DNA of 64,000 nt, from assembly GCF_001949145.1 (NCBI RefSeq), contig NW_019091403.1:327650-391649 (forward strand), written 5' to 3'. The DNA comes from Acanthaster planci. Taxonomy: Eukaryota > Echinodermata > Asteroidea > Valvatida > Acanthasteridae. Position 1 is the stretch's first letter. Each line of letters starts with the position of its first letter. Positions 36,001 through 48,003 of the stretch are shown one piece after another. Both the position numbers and the translations under genes were made by a program. The notes below the pieces were generated by a model. That model searched no databases. It was not told where the DNA came from and worked only from the letters and a program-made list of their open reading frames with translations.

Positions 36001-36430
36001 TAAAATAAAGTAAATATAAATGAAAGTGAATTAAAATTAAAAGAAAAAAGCTGGAAATTATCTGTTGTAATTGCTGCATTAAAATATAAGAAATGCCATC
36101 TAATAAGTTCTTTTGTGTTTACCCATTCTTAAGCGATTTCAATTTGATTAAATCCACCCCGTAACAGAAAGAAAATGAACTAAAAATGTAATAAAATACT
36201 TCAGAAAATAATTAGCCAAATAATAAATCAATTAAATAAAAATCTAACCGAAATTTAAAATTAAACGAAATGTAAAATAAAATTAAAAAGAAATCATTTT
36301 TTTAAATTTTGTTTTTAAATTTTTTTTGGTGGTTTTTAAATTTTTTTATTTTTTTTTCCATTTTGTCATTTTTGAATTTTTTTTTTGCTTTTGAAGTTTT
36401 ATTTTTTTTTTGTATTTTTATTTTTTTACA
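36001..36430. repeat. A-rich then T-rich low-complexity block
   Basis: 36001-36290 is A-rich on this strand (aaataaat, aaaattaaa). 36295-36430 is T-rich (ttttttaaattttt). The two halves could pair as a weak foldback. Confidence 0.7.
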
Positions 36431-37079
36431 AAAAGGTCAACAGGCAAAGAGTTTCCCCAGAGCGTATACGTGACATGAAGAAGGTTACCAGTGAATTGAT
36501 TGTTGACATATGAATGATTACCAGTGATAAGGTGCTGTGGACACCGAAATGTAAGGCAGTTGTCATTTTGAGGAGAGCCATTTTTTCATGTTCGTGAATG
36601 TTCAATGTGCGTTGAACTGAACCATCTAGGAGATGAAAACCATTGAAGAGTTTATTTTGAAGTTGAATTTCAGTTGTTTGCAAGATTGCATCCAGAGTTT
36701 TCAAGAGAACTGTTGATATTGTTGGATTTTAATTGTGTGATAAAAATGTGTATCTTTATTCGAGAGAGTTCAGTGAAATGTGAGGTTTTATCCCTTGTCC
36801 GCGACTTGCACCCACAAACGAAAATTTCGACACCAAAAAATGTGAAATATTGAGAAATGTATTACACGAATATGTGGAAAAAAATAACGTTTGAGATGAC
36901 GCTGAATGACCACAAAACAACATTTCCAACCAAGACAATGGACCTTCCATTAACCTGAATTAAAATGACTAACCGAACCGCGAAATTTTACGAATAAACA
37001 AAACTGACTATGGGGGATCTCGTGCAAACCATCTCGGTGCGGGTAAATTTGTACTAATATTGGAGGGATCCGGAACTCC

Positions 37080-37440
37080 TAAAAAAATTAAGACTTAAGA
37101 ACGGAAAACGTCAGAAGGCTGTAAAGGCAAGACGAAAGCATAAAAGTACAGAAAAGAAGATAAAACAAGAAAGCATGGAGTATTAAAGAGATAGCTTGAG
37201 GGAAGACAGAACACGAGAAAGGTAGAAGGAAAGCTGAGGAAACTAGAAAGACTTCTTCGAAAGCCCGCCAAGCAATTAAGTCATGCGATATAGAACCGAT
37301 GATACTTCTTGCTGACGGTTGGGAAGAAGTGAAAAAAAAGTGGCGCGAAGAACTCAAGGTGGAAGGTTTAAGGTAAGAAAGACAGGAAATATGAAGTGAA
37401 AGACGAATGGAAGAAGGAATAGAACTTATGCTAAAGAGTT
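37080..37440 (+). repeat. Purine-rich strand (GA/A)
   Basis: About 350 bp strongly biased to A and G (for example gaaagacaggaaatatgaag). No clear repeat unit. The minus-strand ORF here is a by-product of the bias. Confidence 0.6.
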
Positions 37441-37659
37441 GAAGATTGATAAGCTATTGATAGAGTATTCACTGATAAAGAACTGGACATATCGACCGTT
37501 GACCGACCACAACTGCTGACTAGTAACTGATTACCAACTCTACGGATCAGTTCATAGCTAACCGACCTGATGAAATAAATTGTAGCAAGGTAACTGATAT
37601 CGGATGAACTTCCTACAAGACAACCAAATTAATCAGAACTGAACCAAACCAAAACTTAA

Positions 37660-38410
37660 AACAACCAAATTAACCGTCCACAGTCAACCATAACCACACC
37701 CACCCACAATCAACTGCACCCATACACAATCAATCACACCCGACCCACACTCAACCACACCCAATCACAATCAACCACACCCAAGCAAATAGCAGCATCC
37801 GCAAACGACATCAATCAAACATGCCAATCACAACCAGTTATCACACCCACTCACAATCAACCACGCTCAACCACAATCAACTACTACTGAGTAAAACAGC
37901 AGCATCCACAAACATCAACCACACTCGACCATAATCAATTCCCACACCTTATTACAACCAACCTCAATCTACCAAAATACCACAATGAACCACACCCAAC
38001 CACAGACACACCCATTCACAATCAACCACAGCCAACCACAACCACTGCAGTCAACCCCACTCAACCACAACCACCAGAACCAATCACATCTTACCACACC
38101 CAACCACAATAAACTTCAATCAACAAGAATACCACGATTAACCACACCCAACCATAAACACACCCATTTACAATCAACCACAGCCAACTACAACCACTGC
38201 AGTCAACCCCACTCGACCCCATTCAACCACAACCACCAGAACCAATCACACCTTACAACAATCAACCGCATCCAACCACAACTCGACAATTGATCACATC
38301 CAAATCAACTGTATCGACCCACACCACAACACCACAATCAGTCAACCACCCATGACCATCCGCGGTCAACCACACCTTGTCACAGTCAATCAAAACCAAC
38401 CACAACTATG
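37660..38410 (+). repeat. AACCACA-type minisatellite, almost G-free
   Basis: Tandem and nested units such as caatcaaccaca and cacccaaccaca. One larger block (cacacccaaccac...acccattcaca) is duplicated at about 37986 and 38140, spaced about 155 bp. The strand is C/A-rich with very little G. Confidence 0.85.
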
Positions 38411-38419
38411 AACAAAAGA

Positions 38420-39179
38420 AATGAATGATGAAATTAAAATGACGCCAAAAGCCTAAGAACACTGTTACCACAATGGAAGTGATTCGAGACAGAATCCAGA
38501 ATTTGTACTAACCCGGCGCGCAGATTTAAAGCCATGGAATGATTCCTGTGCGCTGATTTTTTCTGAGATTTTTTTTACCCATACTGATAGAATCGCTTTC
38601 CATCTTTGAGAATAACTGTTGGTAAAAGAAAATCATGCAAGCCCTTCCTTACATTCCACTGACAAATAAAACATGAGGTCTCAAAGTCATTAAGATGTGA
38701 AGACGGTGGTAAGTATTTCTGAAGAAATCATTTGATGAATTAATATTTCTGGTTGAAGCGGTTTTCGGCTCTCCTCAAAATGACTTCCCTCAATACTGTT
38801 GAAAAGATCAAATTTTCCAGTATTAATCTAGACACCCCTCCCAGCTGAGTTTGATTTATTTGCAATCCTGACACAATAAAATTTACTTTCTTTTTCAAAT
38901 TTCCCCTCTCAATTTGCCTGTGACAGCAGTTATTTACATATATTGTGAAATTCCCCCCTCCGTTTTTCTGTCTCCTTTTAAAAAGTTTTTCCTTTGAACC
39001 CCCCTTCTGTAATGACCGTTTGTACACAGTACAAAATGATGTAATCATCCCCGATACTGACATGTACATAGTACAAGAATTAAATCCATTGGACAGGTAT
39101 CGACATGTACATAGTACATAATTATTCCCCAACAGCTGATGGTCGTTTAGTTGGAGATTTGCTCGCCCGCCTTTTCCTC
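38420..39179. other. 3' flank of the stathmin-domain gene
   Basis: No coding content. The TTTATT at 38855-38860 is a candidate poly(A) signal for the minus-strand gene, about 320 bp past its stop codon. Confidence 0.4.
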
Positions 39180-39365
39180 CTACTGTCTGTGGTCTTGTCC
39201 CTCGCCTCTCATCGGTGATACTTCGATGACTTTCCTCGCCTCGCGCAGCTCCTCATCCTTCTCGGCAATCTTCTTCAGGGTAGCACGCAGGCGCACTTCG
39301 GTGTGGTGGTGTTTCTTTTGCATGTTGCGCAGGTCACGATTGACGATGGCACGACCCTGCATAAC
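39180..39365 (-). CDS. STMND1: STMND1-like exon 6 (last)
   Basis: VMQGRAIVNRDLRNMQKKHH, RLRATLKKIAEKDEELREAR and GQDHRQ then TAG. Acceptor gcacag, phase 0. Continuous charged helix, coiled-coil-like. Confidence 0.85.
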   Translation of the reverse strand, partial: VMQGRAIVNRDLRNMQKKHHHTEVRLRATLKKIAEKDEELREARKVIEVSPMRGEGQDHRQ

Positions 39366-40883
39366 CTGTGCATATGATAATTATGAGGAAGAAATCTTCA
39401 GCGTCGACCTTCTCACTAACACCCAGATCCCTGGATGTGAGGTGATTGCATTTGGGGCTTGAGGCCTATGTGTGGGGCAGCTCTACTTACCTGAGACATG
39501 ATCTCCTTCTGTTGGAGGCGTTCTGCTGTTACTTGGATCTTGTCTTCCTCCAGAGCGGCCAAGTTGTTATGGGCTCTTCGGATGTCCAACACCAAGTGCT
39601 GTGTCTGCTGGATGCGAACCTTGTCAAGTACTTGCTGTGGATTTAATTTTAAAACATCACATCATTTATCTTTAATATTGAACAGTAATCCATTAACCCA
39701 TTGAAGCTACAATATGTCAATCGCTGCATCTGTATTAATTCTATCAGGCCACATGTTCTCGGTCACCTTACCTTGCGACGTTCTTCAGCCATCTGCATGC
39801 GACTCTCAATCTCTTCTCTCAGCTTGGCATCACCTTGTGCCTCTCTCATCTTCTTCGCTTTCTTCAGCCTCTCCAGGCGGGCTGGCGGCTTCTTCAGCAG
39901 GCCAAATTTCTCCTTGACAAAATACTCATAGGCGACACCTCCCGCGCGTGTCTCTGGGCGAGCCACGATGCCAGCATTGCGGAGCTCCCGAAGGATTTCC
40001 TGACTTTCCTGACGAGCATGGAGCTTCTTCTTGTTGCTGATCTTCTTGGCAAAAAGAGGAGTGCCCAAGACGTAGAGATCTGAAGCAAGAACCAACAAGT
40101 AAACCAAGCAATTTCAGCTAAAAACAAAGTTAAGTGGCAAATAATGATTTCTTTGTTCTTCCTTTTGAGGTGGTTTTGATGATGTCACCGATGACTTACC
40201 CGGTGTTTTTGGACGCTCGGCAGTTTCCAGCTCCAGCAACTCATCTCCATCAGCCGTGTCCTCAGTGATCATGTAAGGAGACAAGCTGACCTCGCTGAAC
40301 GTCGGTGAAGGGCTGTCGTCATGACTGGCACGCGAGCGGGGGTGGATGGGAGAAGGTGGCTTGTTGATACCCACGATGGTGCGGTCTGACACATCGGTGG
40401 TGTGCTGGTCCTCGGGCAGGGCAGGGGCTACCTGCATGTGTCATGTGACATCCAGGCCAAAATAACATTTATCAAACTTTGTTTCGTTTCGCATGCTTAT
40501 TATCTCTATGTTTAAGGTTTGCATTTGAAAAAAAAACAAACACACCAGCCAAGAAAGGTCGGTTAATAAAATGTTCGATCAATATGTTACCACACCCAAA
40601 AATACCTTCACAATCGGGCACAAGCAGATTAACAGTACATTCATCCCAGGGAGAAATTTCAATTTCAGGAGCAACCTTGACAAAATAATATATCAATATT
40701 TATCGGCTTCATTTTTCAGTAAAGCAATTTTTGTACGTTATTGAGCCAACTTACCCGAATCATGTTGCGACGGTTCTTAAGGAATTTCCAGAAGGAGAGG
40801 GACTTGTTCTTGATCATCCCCGTGGACAATTCTTCGGCTGGTGACGAAGCCGGCACAACTTTGGACTGATTGCAACCACCCAT
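39180..40883 (-). CDS. STMND1: Stathmin-domain protein (STMND1-like), whole gene, 6 exons
   Basis: Six minus-strand exons join in frame to 1065 nt (354 aa). The start MGGCNQSK suggests N-myristoylation at Gly2 and palmitoylation at Cys4, as in STMND1 (MGC start). The core reads QESQEILRELRNAGIV, LLKKPPARLERLKK and EEIESRMQMAEERRK. This fits STMND1's 'SSDILEEL...GII', 'RKPPSRLKKLK' and 'IEEKMEAAEERRK', the stathmin/SLAIN-type tubulin-binding helix. A long helix with many charged residues follows. The protein is longer than the human one (276 aa), and the extra length is a C-terminal coiled coil. It likely acts on microtubules at a membrane (inference). Confidence 0.85.
39491..39634 (-). CDS. 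STMND1: STMND1-like exon 5
   Basis: QVLDKVRIQQTQHLVLDIRR, NNLAALEEDKIQVTAERLQQ, KEIMSQ: a helical, coiled-coil-like extension of the stathmin helix. Donor CAG|gtaagt, phase 0 on both sides. Confidence 0.87.
39772..40079 (-). CDS. STMND1: STMND1-like exon 4: stathmin-domain core
   Basis: DLYVLGTPLFAKKISNKKKL, ARQESQEILRELRNAGIVAR, YEYFVKEKFGLLKKPPARLE, EEIESRMQMAEERRK. The proline-rich turn KKPPARL followed by the 'EERRK' helix identifies the stathmin domain. Donor AAG|gtaagg, phase 0. Confidence 0.92.
40200..40427 (-). CDS. STMND1: STMND1-like exon 3: disordered linker
   Basis: APALPEDQHTTDVSDRTIVG, INKPPSPIHPRSRASHDDSP, TAERPKTPG. Rich in Ser/Pro/Asp, probably disordered. The phase requires the acceptor at 40428-40429 (gcaggtag) rather than the AG three bases upstream of it. 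Donor CCGG|gtaagt, phase 1. Confidence 0.8.
40606..40675 (-). CDS. STMND1: STMND1-like exon 2
   Basis: VAPEIEISPWDECTVNLLVP then DCE. Acceptor gtcaag, donor GAAG|gtattt, phase 1. A short exon, supported mainly by frame continuity on both sides. Confidence 0.72.
40755..40883 (-). CDS. STMND1: STMND1-like exon 1: acylation motif
   Basis: MGGCNQSKVVPASSPAEELS and SFWKFLKNRRNMIR. Gly2 and Cys4 form a dual-acylation motif; the basic KNRR could help membrane binding. Start chosen for this motif rather than the in-frame ATG 18 bases upstream. Donor CGG|gtaagt, phase 0. Confidence 0.85.
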
Positions 40884-41291
40884 GGCAGAATTCTTGATCA
40901 ATTGTTGATTTTCGAAGGATACTCACTAAAAAGTAGCTCAAAATTCTCCGAGATACAAAACGCTGCTACTCGCTAGTTTGCTATCGTTCCACTGCCTGAT
41001 TTGTTTACACACTTTTTCGCCTTTATTACTACTTTGTGTTTGGCTAAAAGTTTCTCCATAGAACTTGTGCAAATTAATGACATAAATGTTTGTTTCGACA
41101 TAAACGAAATCACGGCGTTAAGTCAACAAGTACTGAACGCGCGAGTTTCGGGTTAGCAATATGCATGATTAAACGCTGTCCACGTTGACTAAAATGCGTC
41201 ACAAACGAAACGCACGCGTGTAGACTGTGCTGCATTGGTCAATACATTGTAATGAGCGTTGATATGAATATTCATAACCTTTCCTATGAAA

Positions 41292-41318
41292 TATGCAAAT
41301 AGGATAAGGCGCATGCGC
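41292..41318. promoter_or_regulatory. Octamer and NRF1-like palindrome upstream of STMND1-like gene
   Basis: ATGCAAAT (41292-41299) is a perfect POU octamer. GCGCATGCGC (41309-41318) is the core of the NRF1 site. They lie 10 bp apart, about 410-435 bp upstream of the start codon. Role inferred only. Confidence 0.3.
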
Positions 41319-41899
41319 ATTACTACCACTGTTTGGCAAAGTTGCGTATATCGATGACGTAACAATACAAATCTCAATGCATGCGTCACTATCGCCGTTT
41401 CTGTACTAGTATAGTTTGAATATCGACAAGAATATAATATCAAATCAGTGCTCTGAAATAAGTGATTGCAGAGCTTTCGGTAACTGAGTACCTTCTTCAG
41501 GGCAAGCAGATTCAGTTCATGAGTGCCAATTTCAAAGACAAGGAATTGTTTTTTCAACCTCAGGACACTGAAAGCTTCACTTAGTTTCGAGAAAAGCGTT
41601 CTCAAGTATCGGGCAAAGGCTGTGAAAATGGTTTTGATTGACCGTCAACGCTCCAGGTAATGGTTACTCTCAGCTCGCCTACACTGCGGACAGTGTTGAC
41701 GGCCGCATTTGCCAACCTGTGTTAGTAGAGAGCATGCGTCCGTCCAATTTGCCTATTTGCATAAAGGAGAAAATGTTTTTGAGAATTTCGGTATGGAATT
41801 GGTTAGAGTATCATTTAACTGGTAACAGTCTTTATGATTGTCATTTACATGGTTTGGGAGTACACTTTGTCTGTTGACCTTTTTGAAAAATATAGAAAT

Positions 41900-42050
41900 C
41901 ACCAAAAAAAAAAAAAAAAACACACACACACAACCACACCCACCCACACACACACAATAAAAAAAAATCAAACTAACAAAATGAAAAAAGGACAAATTTT
42001 AACAAATAAAGAAAAATAGTTGAAATAAAAAAATAAACATAAATTTCACA
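41900..42050 (+). repeat. A-rich and CA-repeat low-complexity tract
   Basis: A17, then (CA)n mixed with CCCACC, then A-rich sequence. Some short ORFs here are artefacts. Confidence 0.85.
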
Positions 42051-42811
42051 AAAATGTTTTCCTTATTGCAAGTTTTAAGCACTGGTTAGCCGTTTATTAG
42101 ATTCGTCAGTTTAGGTAGTTGTCTTAATCTGTTGATTAGTTTTGAGTTTATTGTTCCATTCGTTAAACTACTTGATTTAAATTTCGATTTCTTTCTGTTC
42201 AAGGGATGGGCTCAGTCGAAATTTTAAGGACGGATAAACAAAATAACAAATGCTGATAGATTATATTTCTTTCATTTTAATGCAACAATTACAACAGAAC
42301 ATTTCCGGAATTTTGTTTATTTCTTACTTCATCTTCATTTGTTTTCGGCTAATTCCATATACTTCTGATAGGTCACTCAAGAAGTTCCAGATGTCCCAAA
42401 ATGAAGAACCGTAACATTAATTCAACAAACTAAGTTTCACAGCTGATTCCATTGAACAAAACAAAATATAAAACCCATAATTGCCTTTCAGAAAAACAAT
42501 CTTAACGATCACTTTTTCGTATTTAAGTACAAACTTCTTAGCAAATCAAAATATGAGGAAATTCATTTCAAGTCTTTATAAATCAAGTAGTAATTTGTCT
42601 TAACCGGACAAGGACTTTTTCGGAAAACGTCATCAAATGTTTCCGCGTAATATTTGTCGGCCTCTGTGTAATGGTGTACGCCATTTTTATTTTGATCAGC
42701 CTGAGAGAGTTGTGATAAATCTTACGTCTTTGTAAATAATCCAGATAAGTTTATACAAATTGGTATTAGCCTTTATCCGTTTTATTTGCAAACATTCAGG
42801 ACACTCCCTTA
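42051..42811. other. A/T-rich intergenic, nothing recognised
   Basis: No ORF, repeat or splice structure that I can support. Confidence 0.5.
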
Positions 42812-42983
42812 TACGGGCGATTCACATTAGTGCGCCACCAAGAGTTTGCCACGCGCTAGCCAATCACAATGCGCAAAATTTGTTGACCCTTTCCAAACGC
42901 GCACTGGGTCGACAAATTTCGCGCATTGTGATTGGCTAACGCGTTGCAAACTCTTGGTGGCGCACTATTGTGAAACGGCCGTA
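42812..42983. mobile_element. 172-bp foldback (MITE-like) element
   Basis: Nearly perfect inverted repeat with arms of about 78 bp, both containing tagtgcgccaccaagagttt, gccaatcacaatgcgc and aaatttgt-gacc. The loop is about 16 bp. The high arm identity suggests recent activity or selection for pairing. Confidence 0.92.
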
Positions 42984-43064
42984 TTGAAACTACTTCTGCA
43001 ATTACATCAGCGCAGTCGGGTTCGAAATCTATAGTATGAAAATACAAACGGGAACTAACAATAA

Positions 43065-43514
43065 GTGAACCTTAATGTTGGACCATGGAGGAAGGACCTC
43101 CATGGTTGGACTATCAAACAAATCAAGTCACTACTATATTTGGCAAATAACACCATCTACGAAGAATCTGTTTATATTAATTCCTTACAAGTATTTATAA
43201 GTCAATTAAACAGTACTGATCTATATGTTTTCCGCAAGAAGAATCTTGATCACATAAGAAACCATGCAATAATAAGGAAGAAACATCACATTTCACTTAC
43301 ACCGTGTTTGTGTCTCTCTGAAAATCACAGGAAATCTCACTTTCTGATAAACTTATTTAGAAATTTAATAGGCTCAAATCGTGTGGATAACTCGACAAAT
43401 CATAGAATAAATCATGAACTATCTCTTCCTTTTGTTCAAGATCACAGGGAAAAAATGACTCCTGCAAAAAGTGCCCATATCGCAAACCTAGCGTCCGATC
43501 TATGCGTACTCTAA
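43065..43514 (+). other. Unrecognised 149-codon ORF
   Basis: An intronless A/T-rich reading frame (start MNLNVGPWRKDLH, end ASDLCVL). It overlaps the palindrome at its 5' end, has no motif I recognise, and shows none of the third-position GC of the two real genes. Probably chance or an old repeat. Confidence 0.15.
43078..43114. repeat. Short palindrome around ccatggagg
   Basis: ccatggagg, aagga loop, cctccatgg, with partly matching outer bases (gttgga / ttggac). Like the one at 538-562 it is built on catggag, possibly a shared transposon end. Confidence 0.6.
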
Positions 43515-46500
43515 AGTAGCCTGAGTACTAGTGCACGTGCGCCTGGGATCTAACTACTGTACATGTATAATTATTTATGCGAGGAACTGCTATGGGAAAA
43601 CTGTGTGGTTCAGGATCACAGAGCTGAATCGGCTGAATTATTGACAGATTTATGAAAGTCTATAAAGTTTAGCCCTGAACTTTACGGTTTCTACCCTTTA
43701 ATTACCATTCGCACTTTACTGTCACCGCACAACTAACATTCTCGAAACCATGTTTTCTAGAATTTCTAACTAATGATTTTTGAAAGAACATACGCAGACG
43801 TAGGAACGAAATTGACTTCCTTGGTAAATAATACACACGTCAGGCCGAACAACATTCTCCTAGTAGAACAAACTCGATGCCCAAAACAATCGAGAAATTT
43901 AGATAAATGTACCACAGCACAGGGACTGACCACAGACATGTTGTGTTTTTTTCAAAGCCAAATTTAACAAATATCGGGGTCAATATATTCAATTTTTAGG
44001 CACATTGATTGCCCGTCTGTTAGCTTGGGCGACAGTTGCCCTGATAGATAGTTGTTCTGAAGCCCTCTGCCGTCCGAGGCAATGGTAATCTGGGTTGGTA
44101 AATTCACAATCGCGCTTTGGCTCGGTGCACCTTTAAAGAACTTGACCTTAATACAGCGGTACAGTACAGAGGTCAGAATGGAGCGTGTGCTTTGTGTACG
44201 TGTGTGAATGGTCCCCGTTCCGTAACCCTCGTAAAGCACATCAGTATGCATGTACAGCCACACTGTGCCCAGTGCATGCAGTGTCAATCCCCGCGAGTTT
44301 TGTGACCCGTGGATGTGACCCACTTCTCTCATTTCCGCATTGTGGGGGAGCATAGCCGCGCGTGCGCGATCAGGCCGAAGTCCAGGCTCCGAAGTGCGTC
44401 ACACCGCCTAATTCCACAGGGGGAGCCCGACTACCGTGTGATTGTAGGCAAACTATAAGTTCTCATTGTGTCGTAAGGCAGGGCGCGAACCTGTTCCGTG
44501 GGGCCCCTAGATGAATAAATAGGGCTAATGCTAATGTAAAAGACCTTGACCGGAGGGGGACACGAATGTGATTTATTAAACTGTAAAGCTCAGCTAGCTG
44601 CGCCGTAGGTCTAATTTTATCTCAGTGTTGTTAAGTTCAACAAAGCCGTGTACACGTTGGTTTATATCCTGAAGTTCAGTTTACGTGCGCTTCCGATTTT
44701 CAACAAGCGATGTCGCCGTTGTATGCCAATATAACATGGGGCTTTCCCGCTTGAATTTTAAAGAAATACTTTCGTTCGATCAATTGCTGTATTCTGTTGA
44801 AAATTAAACGGCGTTGCACGAGACCAATTTGTTAATCTGTCCTTGTGCCCCCCCCATCGTGATTATTGTTTGGTTTCAGTCAAACATGCACCGACAGCCC
44901 CATCATAGTTACTGGGAAATGGGGCCCGTCGACTTACATGTATGCATATTCGTTAATGTTTCTCCCGCGTGAATCGGTTTGTGCAAAATGTACTCAATTA
45001 ATAGGTTGTTCCATTCGAAAAAGAATTCTGTGAGAAACTTAACAGCTTTTCGTTGCCACTGTGTTGATCAACGCGCATGCGTGGGTTGACCTCGTTCCTC
45101 TTCGTTTACCAGACCAGCCGTTAATTTAACCCTGAATTGCCAGACAAATCTGCCCCCCCCCACTCCAAATGGGGCCTACTGCCCAGTGAAATCATGGAGC
45201 TGTGAAATGAACGTAATCATGGCGAATATGTTAGAAAAATGGCGGCACGTGTACGTCATGTGTATAGCAACGACAAAAAAGTGACCTCGCGCGCAGCAAT
45301 TCTAAAGTTCACTTCATTGTCGCGCGCAACTTGAAGGGTTGGTTGCTTTTGTTACCAACGTGAATGACCAGAGCGACCTTTTGGCTCATTAAAAATAGAT
45401 TGAGCAGCTGCCGTGGTCTGAGATAGTCCAGGTTTGTGCTGGAAATAATAATTGAGCCAAGGATACACCACAGTTATAAAAGGAACAAATCATAAATATC
45501 ATGGTGAGTTGCTTGTCCAACAAAAAGTAAGCAGGTGATGTCTGAACTGGGGCGTTGAATAGGTCTGAACACTTTTCTTGTCTCATTTTTTTTTCATGGG
45601 TGAATATTAAACTGGTTGTTTGAATTGAGCATATATGCCGATGGAAGTGTTTACTGGAGTGGTGTATCCAGCGGGAAAGTAGTGGAGGGTTCTTTCAAGG
45701 ATGAAAGATGAAAATGAAAATGGACCTTTTTGGGGGGTCCATTTTGCCTTCCCTTGCCCCCAAACCTGCAGGTTTGCTGACATACTGGAACTTACTGGAC
45801 ACGTGATGCCTTTCTTCTAAACATGTTACAAAGATATAATAAAGACTGTGTTTAATTGCTTGACACGGTGTTTGTGCATTGGGCATGCGTGGTATAAGTC
45901 ACCTCGATAATGGGCTGACTGGAGATAAAACATTAGCCCACGGCTTTTATTTCGACGTCTGGTCGGAAATAGGGGTTTAGCAGTCAATTTTAACATTTAT
46001 CTCCGCTACAAAACATCCCCTTTAATTGCGATCAGTCTCAGCCCAAGACAACGATGAAAATTAAGTCAAAGTAAAATGCCTGCTTTCTTTCCTTTCGGCT
46101 GATAAAAGTCTGATATGAGGAAGAGGGCAGGAAAACTTACTCCGTAAGAAAATATTGTTCTTTTGAAATTGCTGTCTTTCAGCGTTGATAACTTTCCCAA
46201 AGAAACGGATGTAAAGTTCGTCTCTCTTTTTGTGACCGTCTCTTCTTGTGACGTAGATTTTGTATCTCTTCCTGAGTAAATCAGTTCTCACGACCTCAGT
46301 CTTCTCAGAAGACTTTTATTGTCTTTTTTTTTGGGGGGGGAACTCAGTCCATTGTGACGATGCGAACCACGTTCAAGACTTGAATGGCGGTGCTATGAGG
46401 TAAGGGAAAGAATAAAGAAAGTTTGTTGACCCGCGGAGCAGGCCATCTCGATCGAGCATACAGCTTCGATTGTCATTGAGTCCTATTGGAATGCCCATGT

Positions 46501-47900
46501 ACTTCAGCCTCGTGTTCTTGTAGATGACGCACAGTCAAACAATTTTGGCAGAAAAGACCGTACCCTAGCACGACAAATCAAACAAAACCGGAGGCCAACA
46601 CAGTGTCCAGTGGCCGGAGGGGCAAATACTAACAAAGGCGTATTTCTTTCTCGAATAACTTTCGATTTCCAAGTGGTCATTACGCAACAAAATCTTATCT
46701 CGCTGGGGAGATTTTTTTGTAGTTTACAATTTCCCGCCCACGTCCCAATGAATGCGTGCGCATTCCTCATACTTTACTCAACTTACCTGGTGAACGGCTG
46801 TTGCATGTATACGCGATACTCAGTATAATCTGAAATTCGGAGGAAAAAACTTCCTAGTTTCTCAACAAGTTCTAAGGAAGACTTTTGTAAGGCTGAGGAG
46901 TTTATCATTTACAGGAAAAATAAAACACAGTGCTCTCTTCAAACAATAACTCAGTCGGAAATGTGTAAAGCGACAACGAAGTTTTACACACGTTGAGATT
47001 CTCGCTGTGACACATCTTAGACTCACAACAGTAACCGGTAACTTTGCATGTAGTGCGCGCGCAAAGTAAAAGTGAAAGCGCATTCGGTTCATGTTTTGAG
47101 CTGTTTCGCGAAGAGCTGAATATATTGTAAACACACAAGCAAATCTCAAATATGTCTTTGGAATTGGGGCTTGTAAAAATACGGGCAAAACGTAGGAAGA
47201 GAAATAAATACATGAACCGTATCCACAGGTTTTACGATTGCCAGATGGCAATTGTATGCAAATCGCTTTTTAATCCATCAAGTCAGAAACACATGATTTC
47301 AAATGTCATCAAAATACGCGACCGCACTTTGGAGGGACAAATAGTATCCTCATCGATGTATCGATCTGGCAACTTTCAAGTAATGTGCAAATTTTTCAGC
47401 ATGCATGTTGATTCGAACCACGTGGATTCGAGGTAGTGACAAAACGGAATGAACACAGGTGGGCTAGCTGCAACATGACGATTTAAACAAAACTTCTCAT
47501 CATTGGGCCCGTATGCCGAGGCCAGAGGTCAGGAGCGGGATCTTTGGTCAACTCATTGGTCCCCATCACTGGGTAAACAGCCAGAAGTTCGGGTTGGCCG
47601 ACCTCGGGGGTAAATAGCCTTAATCGGGGTTAATGGACCTCGGAAGTTGGAATGCCATGGTACCTCATCTTATAGGGTTTCAACCCAATCCCAGGGTAGG
47701 GGGAAACTTTCCGTGGACTTTTCTCAGACCCAGATGCTAGACCCTTTGCCCATTGGCGATGAACATATATTATCCTGTGGGCCCGATTCCCGTGGGGAAC
47801 ACGTTGCGGTCTGGGCCCTCTGTTGCTATGCTGGCTCTGGAATGCGGTTGGTTTTTGCGTTTTGACCGGGGCACGGGTCAAGTTGTAAACTTAGCAACGT
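43515..47900. other. Gene-free stretch
   Basis: Scattered short ORFs only. No domain, repeat array or consistent exon structure could be supported. Confidence 0.45.
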
Positions 47901-47917
47901 TGAGATACTAACTACTT

Positions 47918-48003
47918 GTACATGTACATATGTACATGTACTTCAACATTGTACTCAGTCTATGTACAATGTACGTAGATGTACATGTACACTGTACATG
48001 TAG
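47918..48003. repeat. TGTACA / TACATGTA palindrome cluster
   Basis: tgtacatgtacatatgtacatgta and several further tgtaca or gtacatgtac units within 86 bp. The sequence can form cruciforms and is alternating purine-pyrimidine in parts. Confidence 0.85.

Noticed and set aside
37985-38293. 102-codon ORF (Asn/His/Pro/Thr-rich)
   Set aside because: Product of the AACCACA repeat array.
43065-43514. 149-codon ORF as a real gene
   Set aside because: No homology, A/T-rich codons, begins in a palindrome. Kept only as a low-confidence note.
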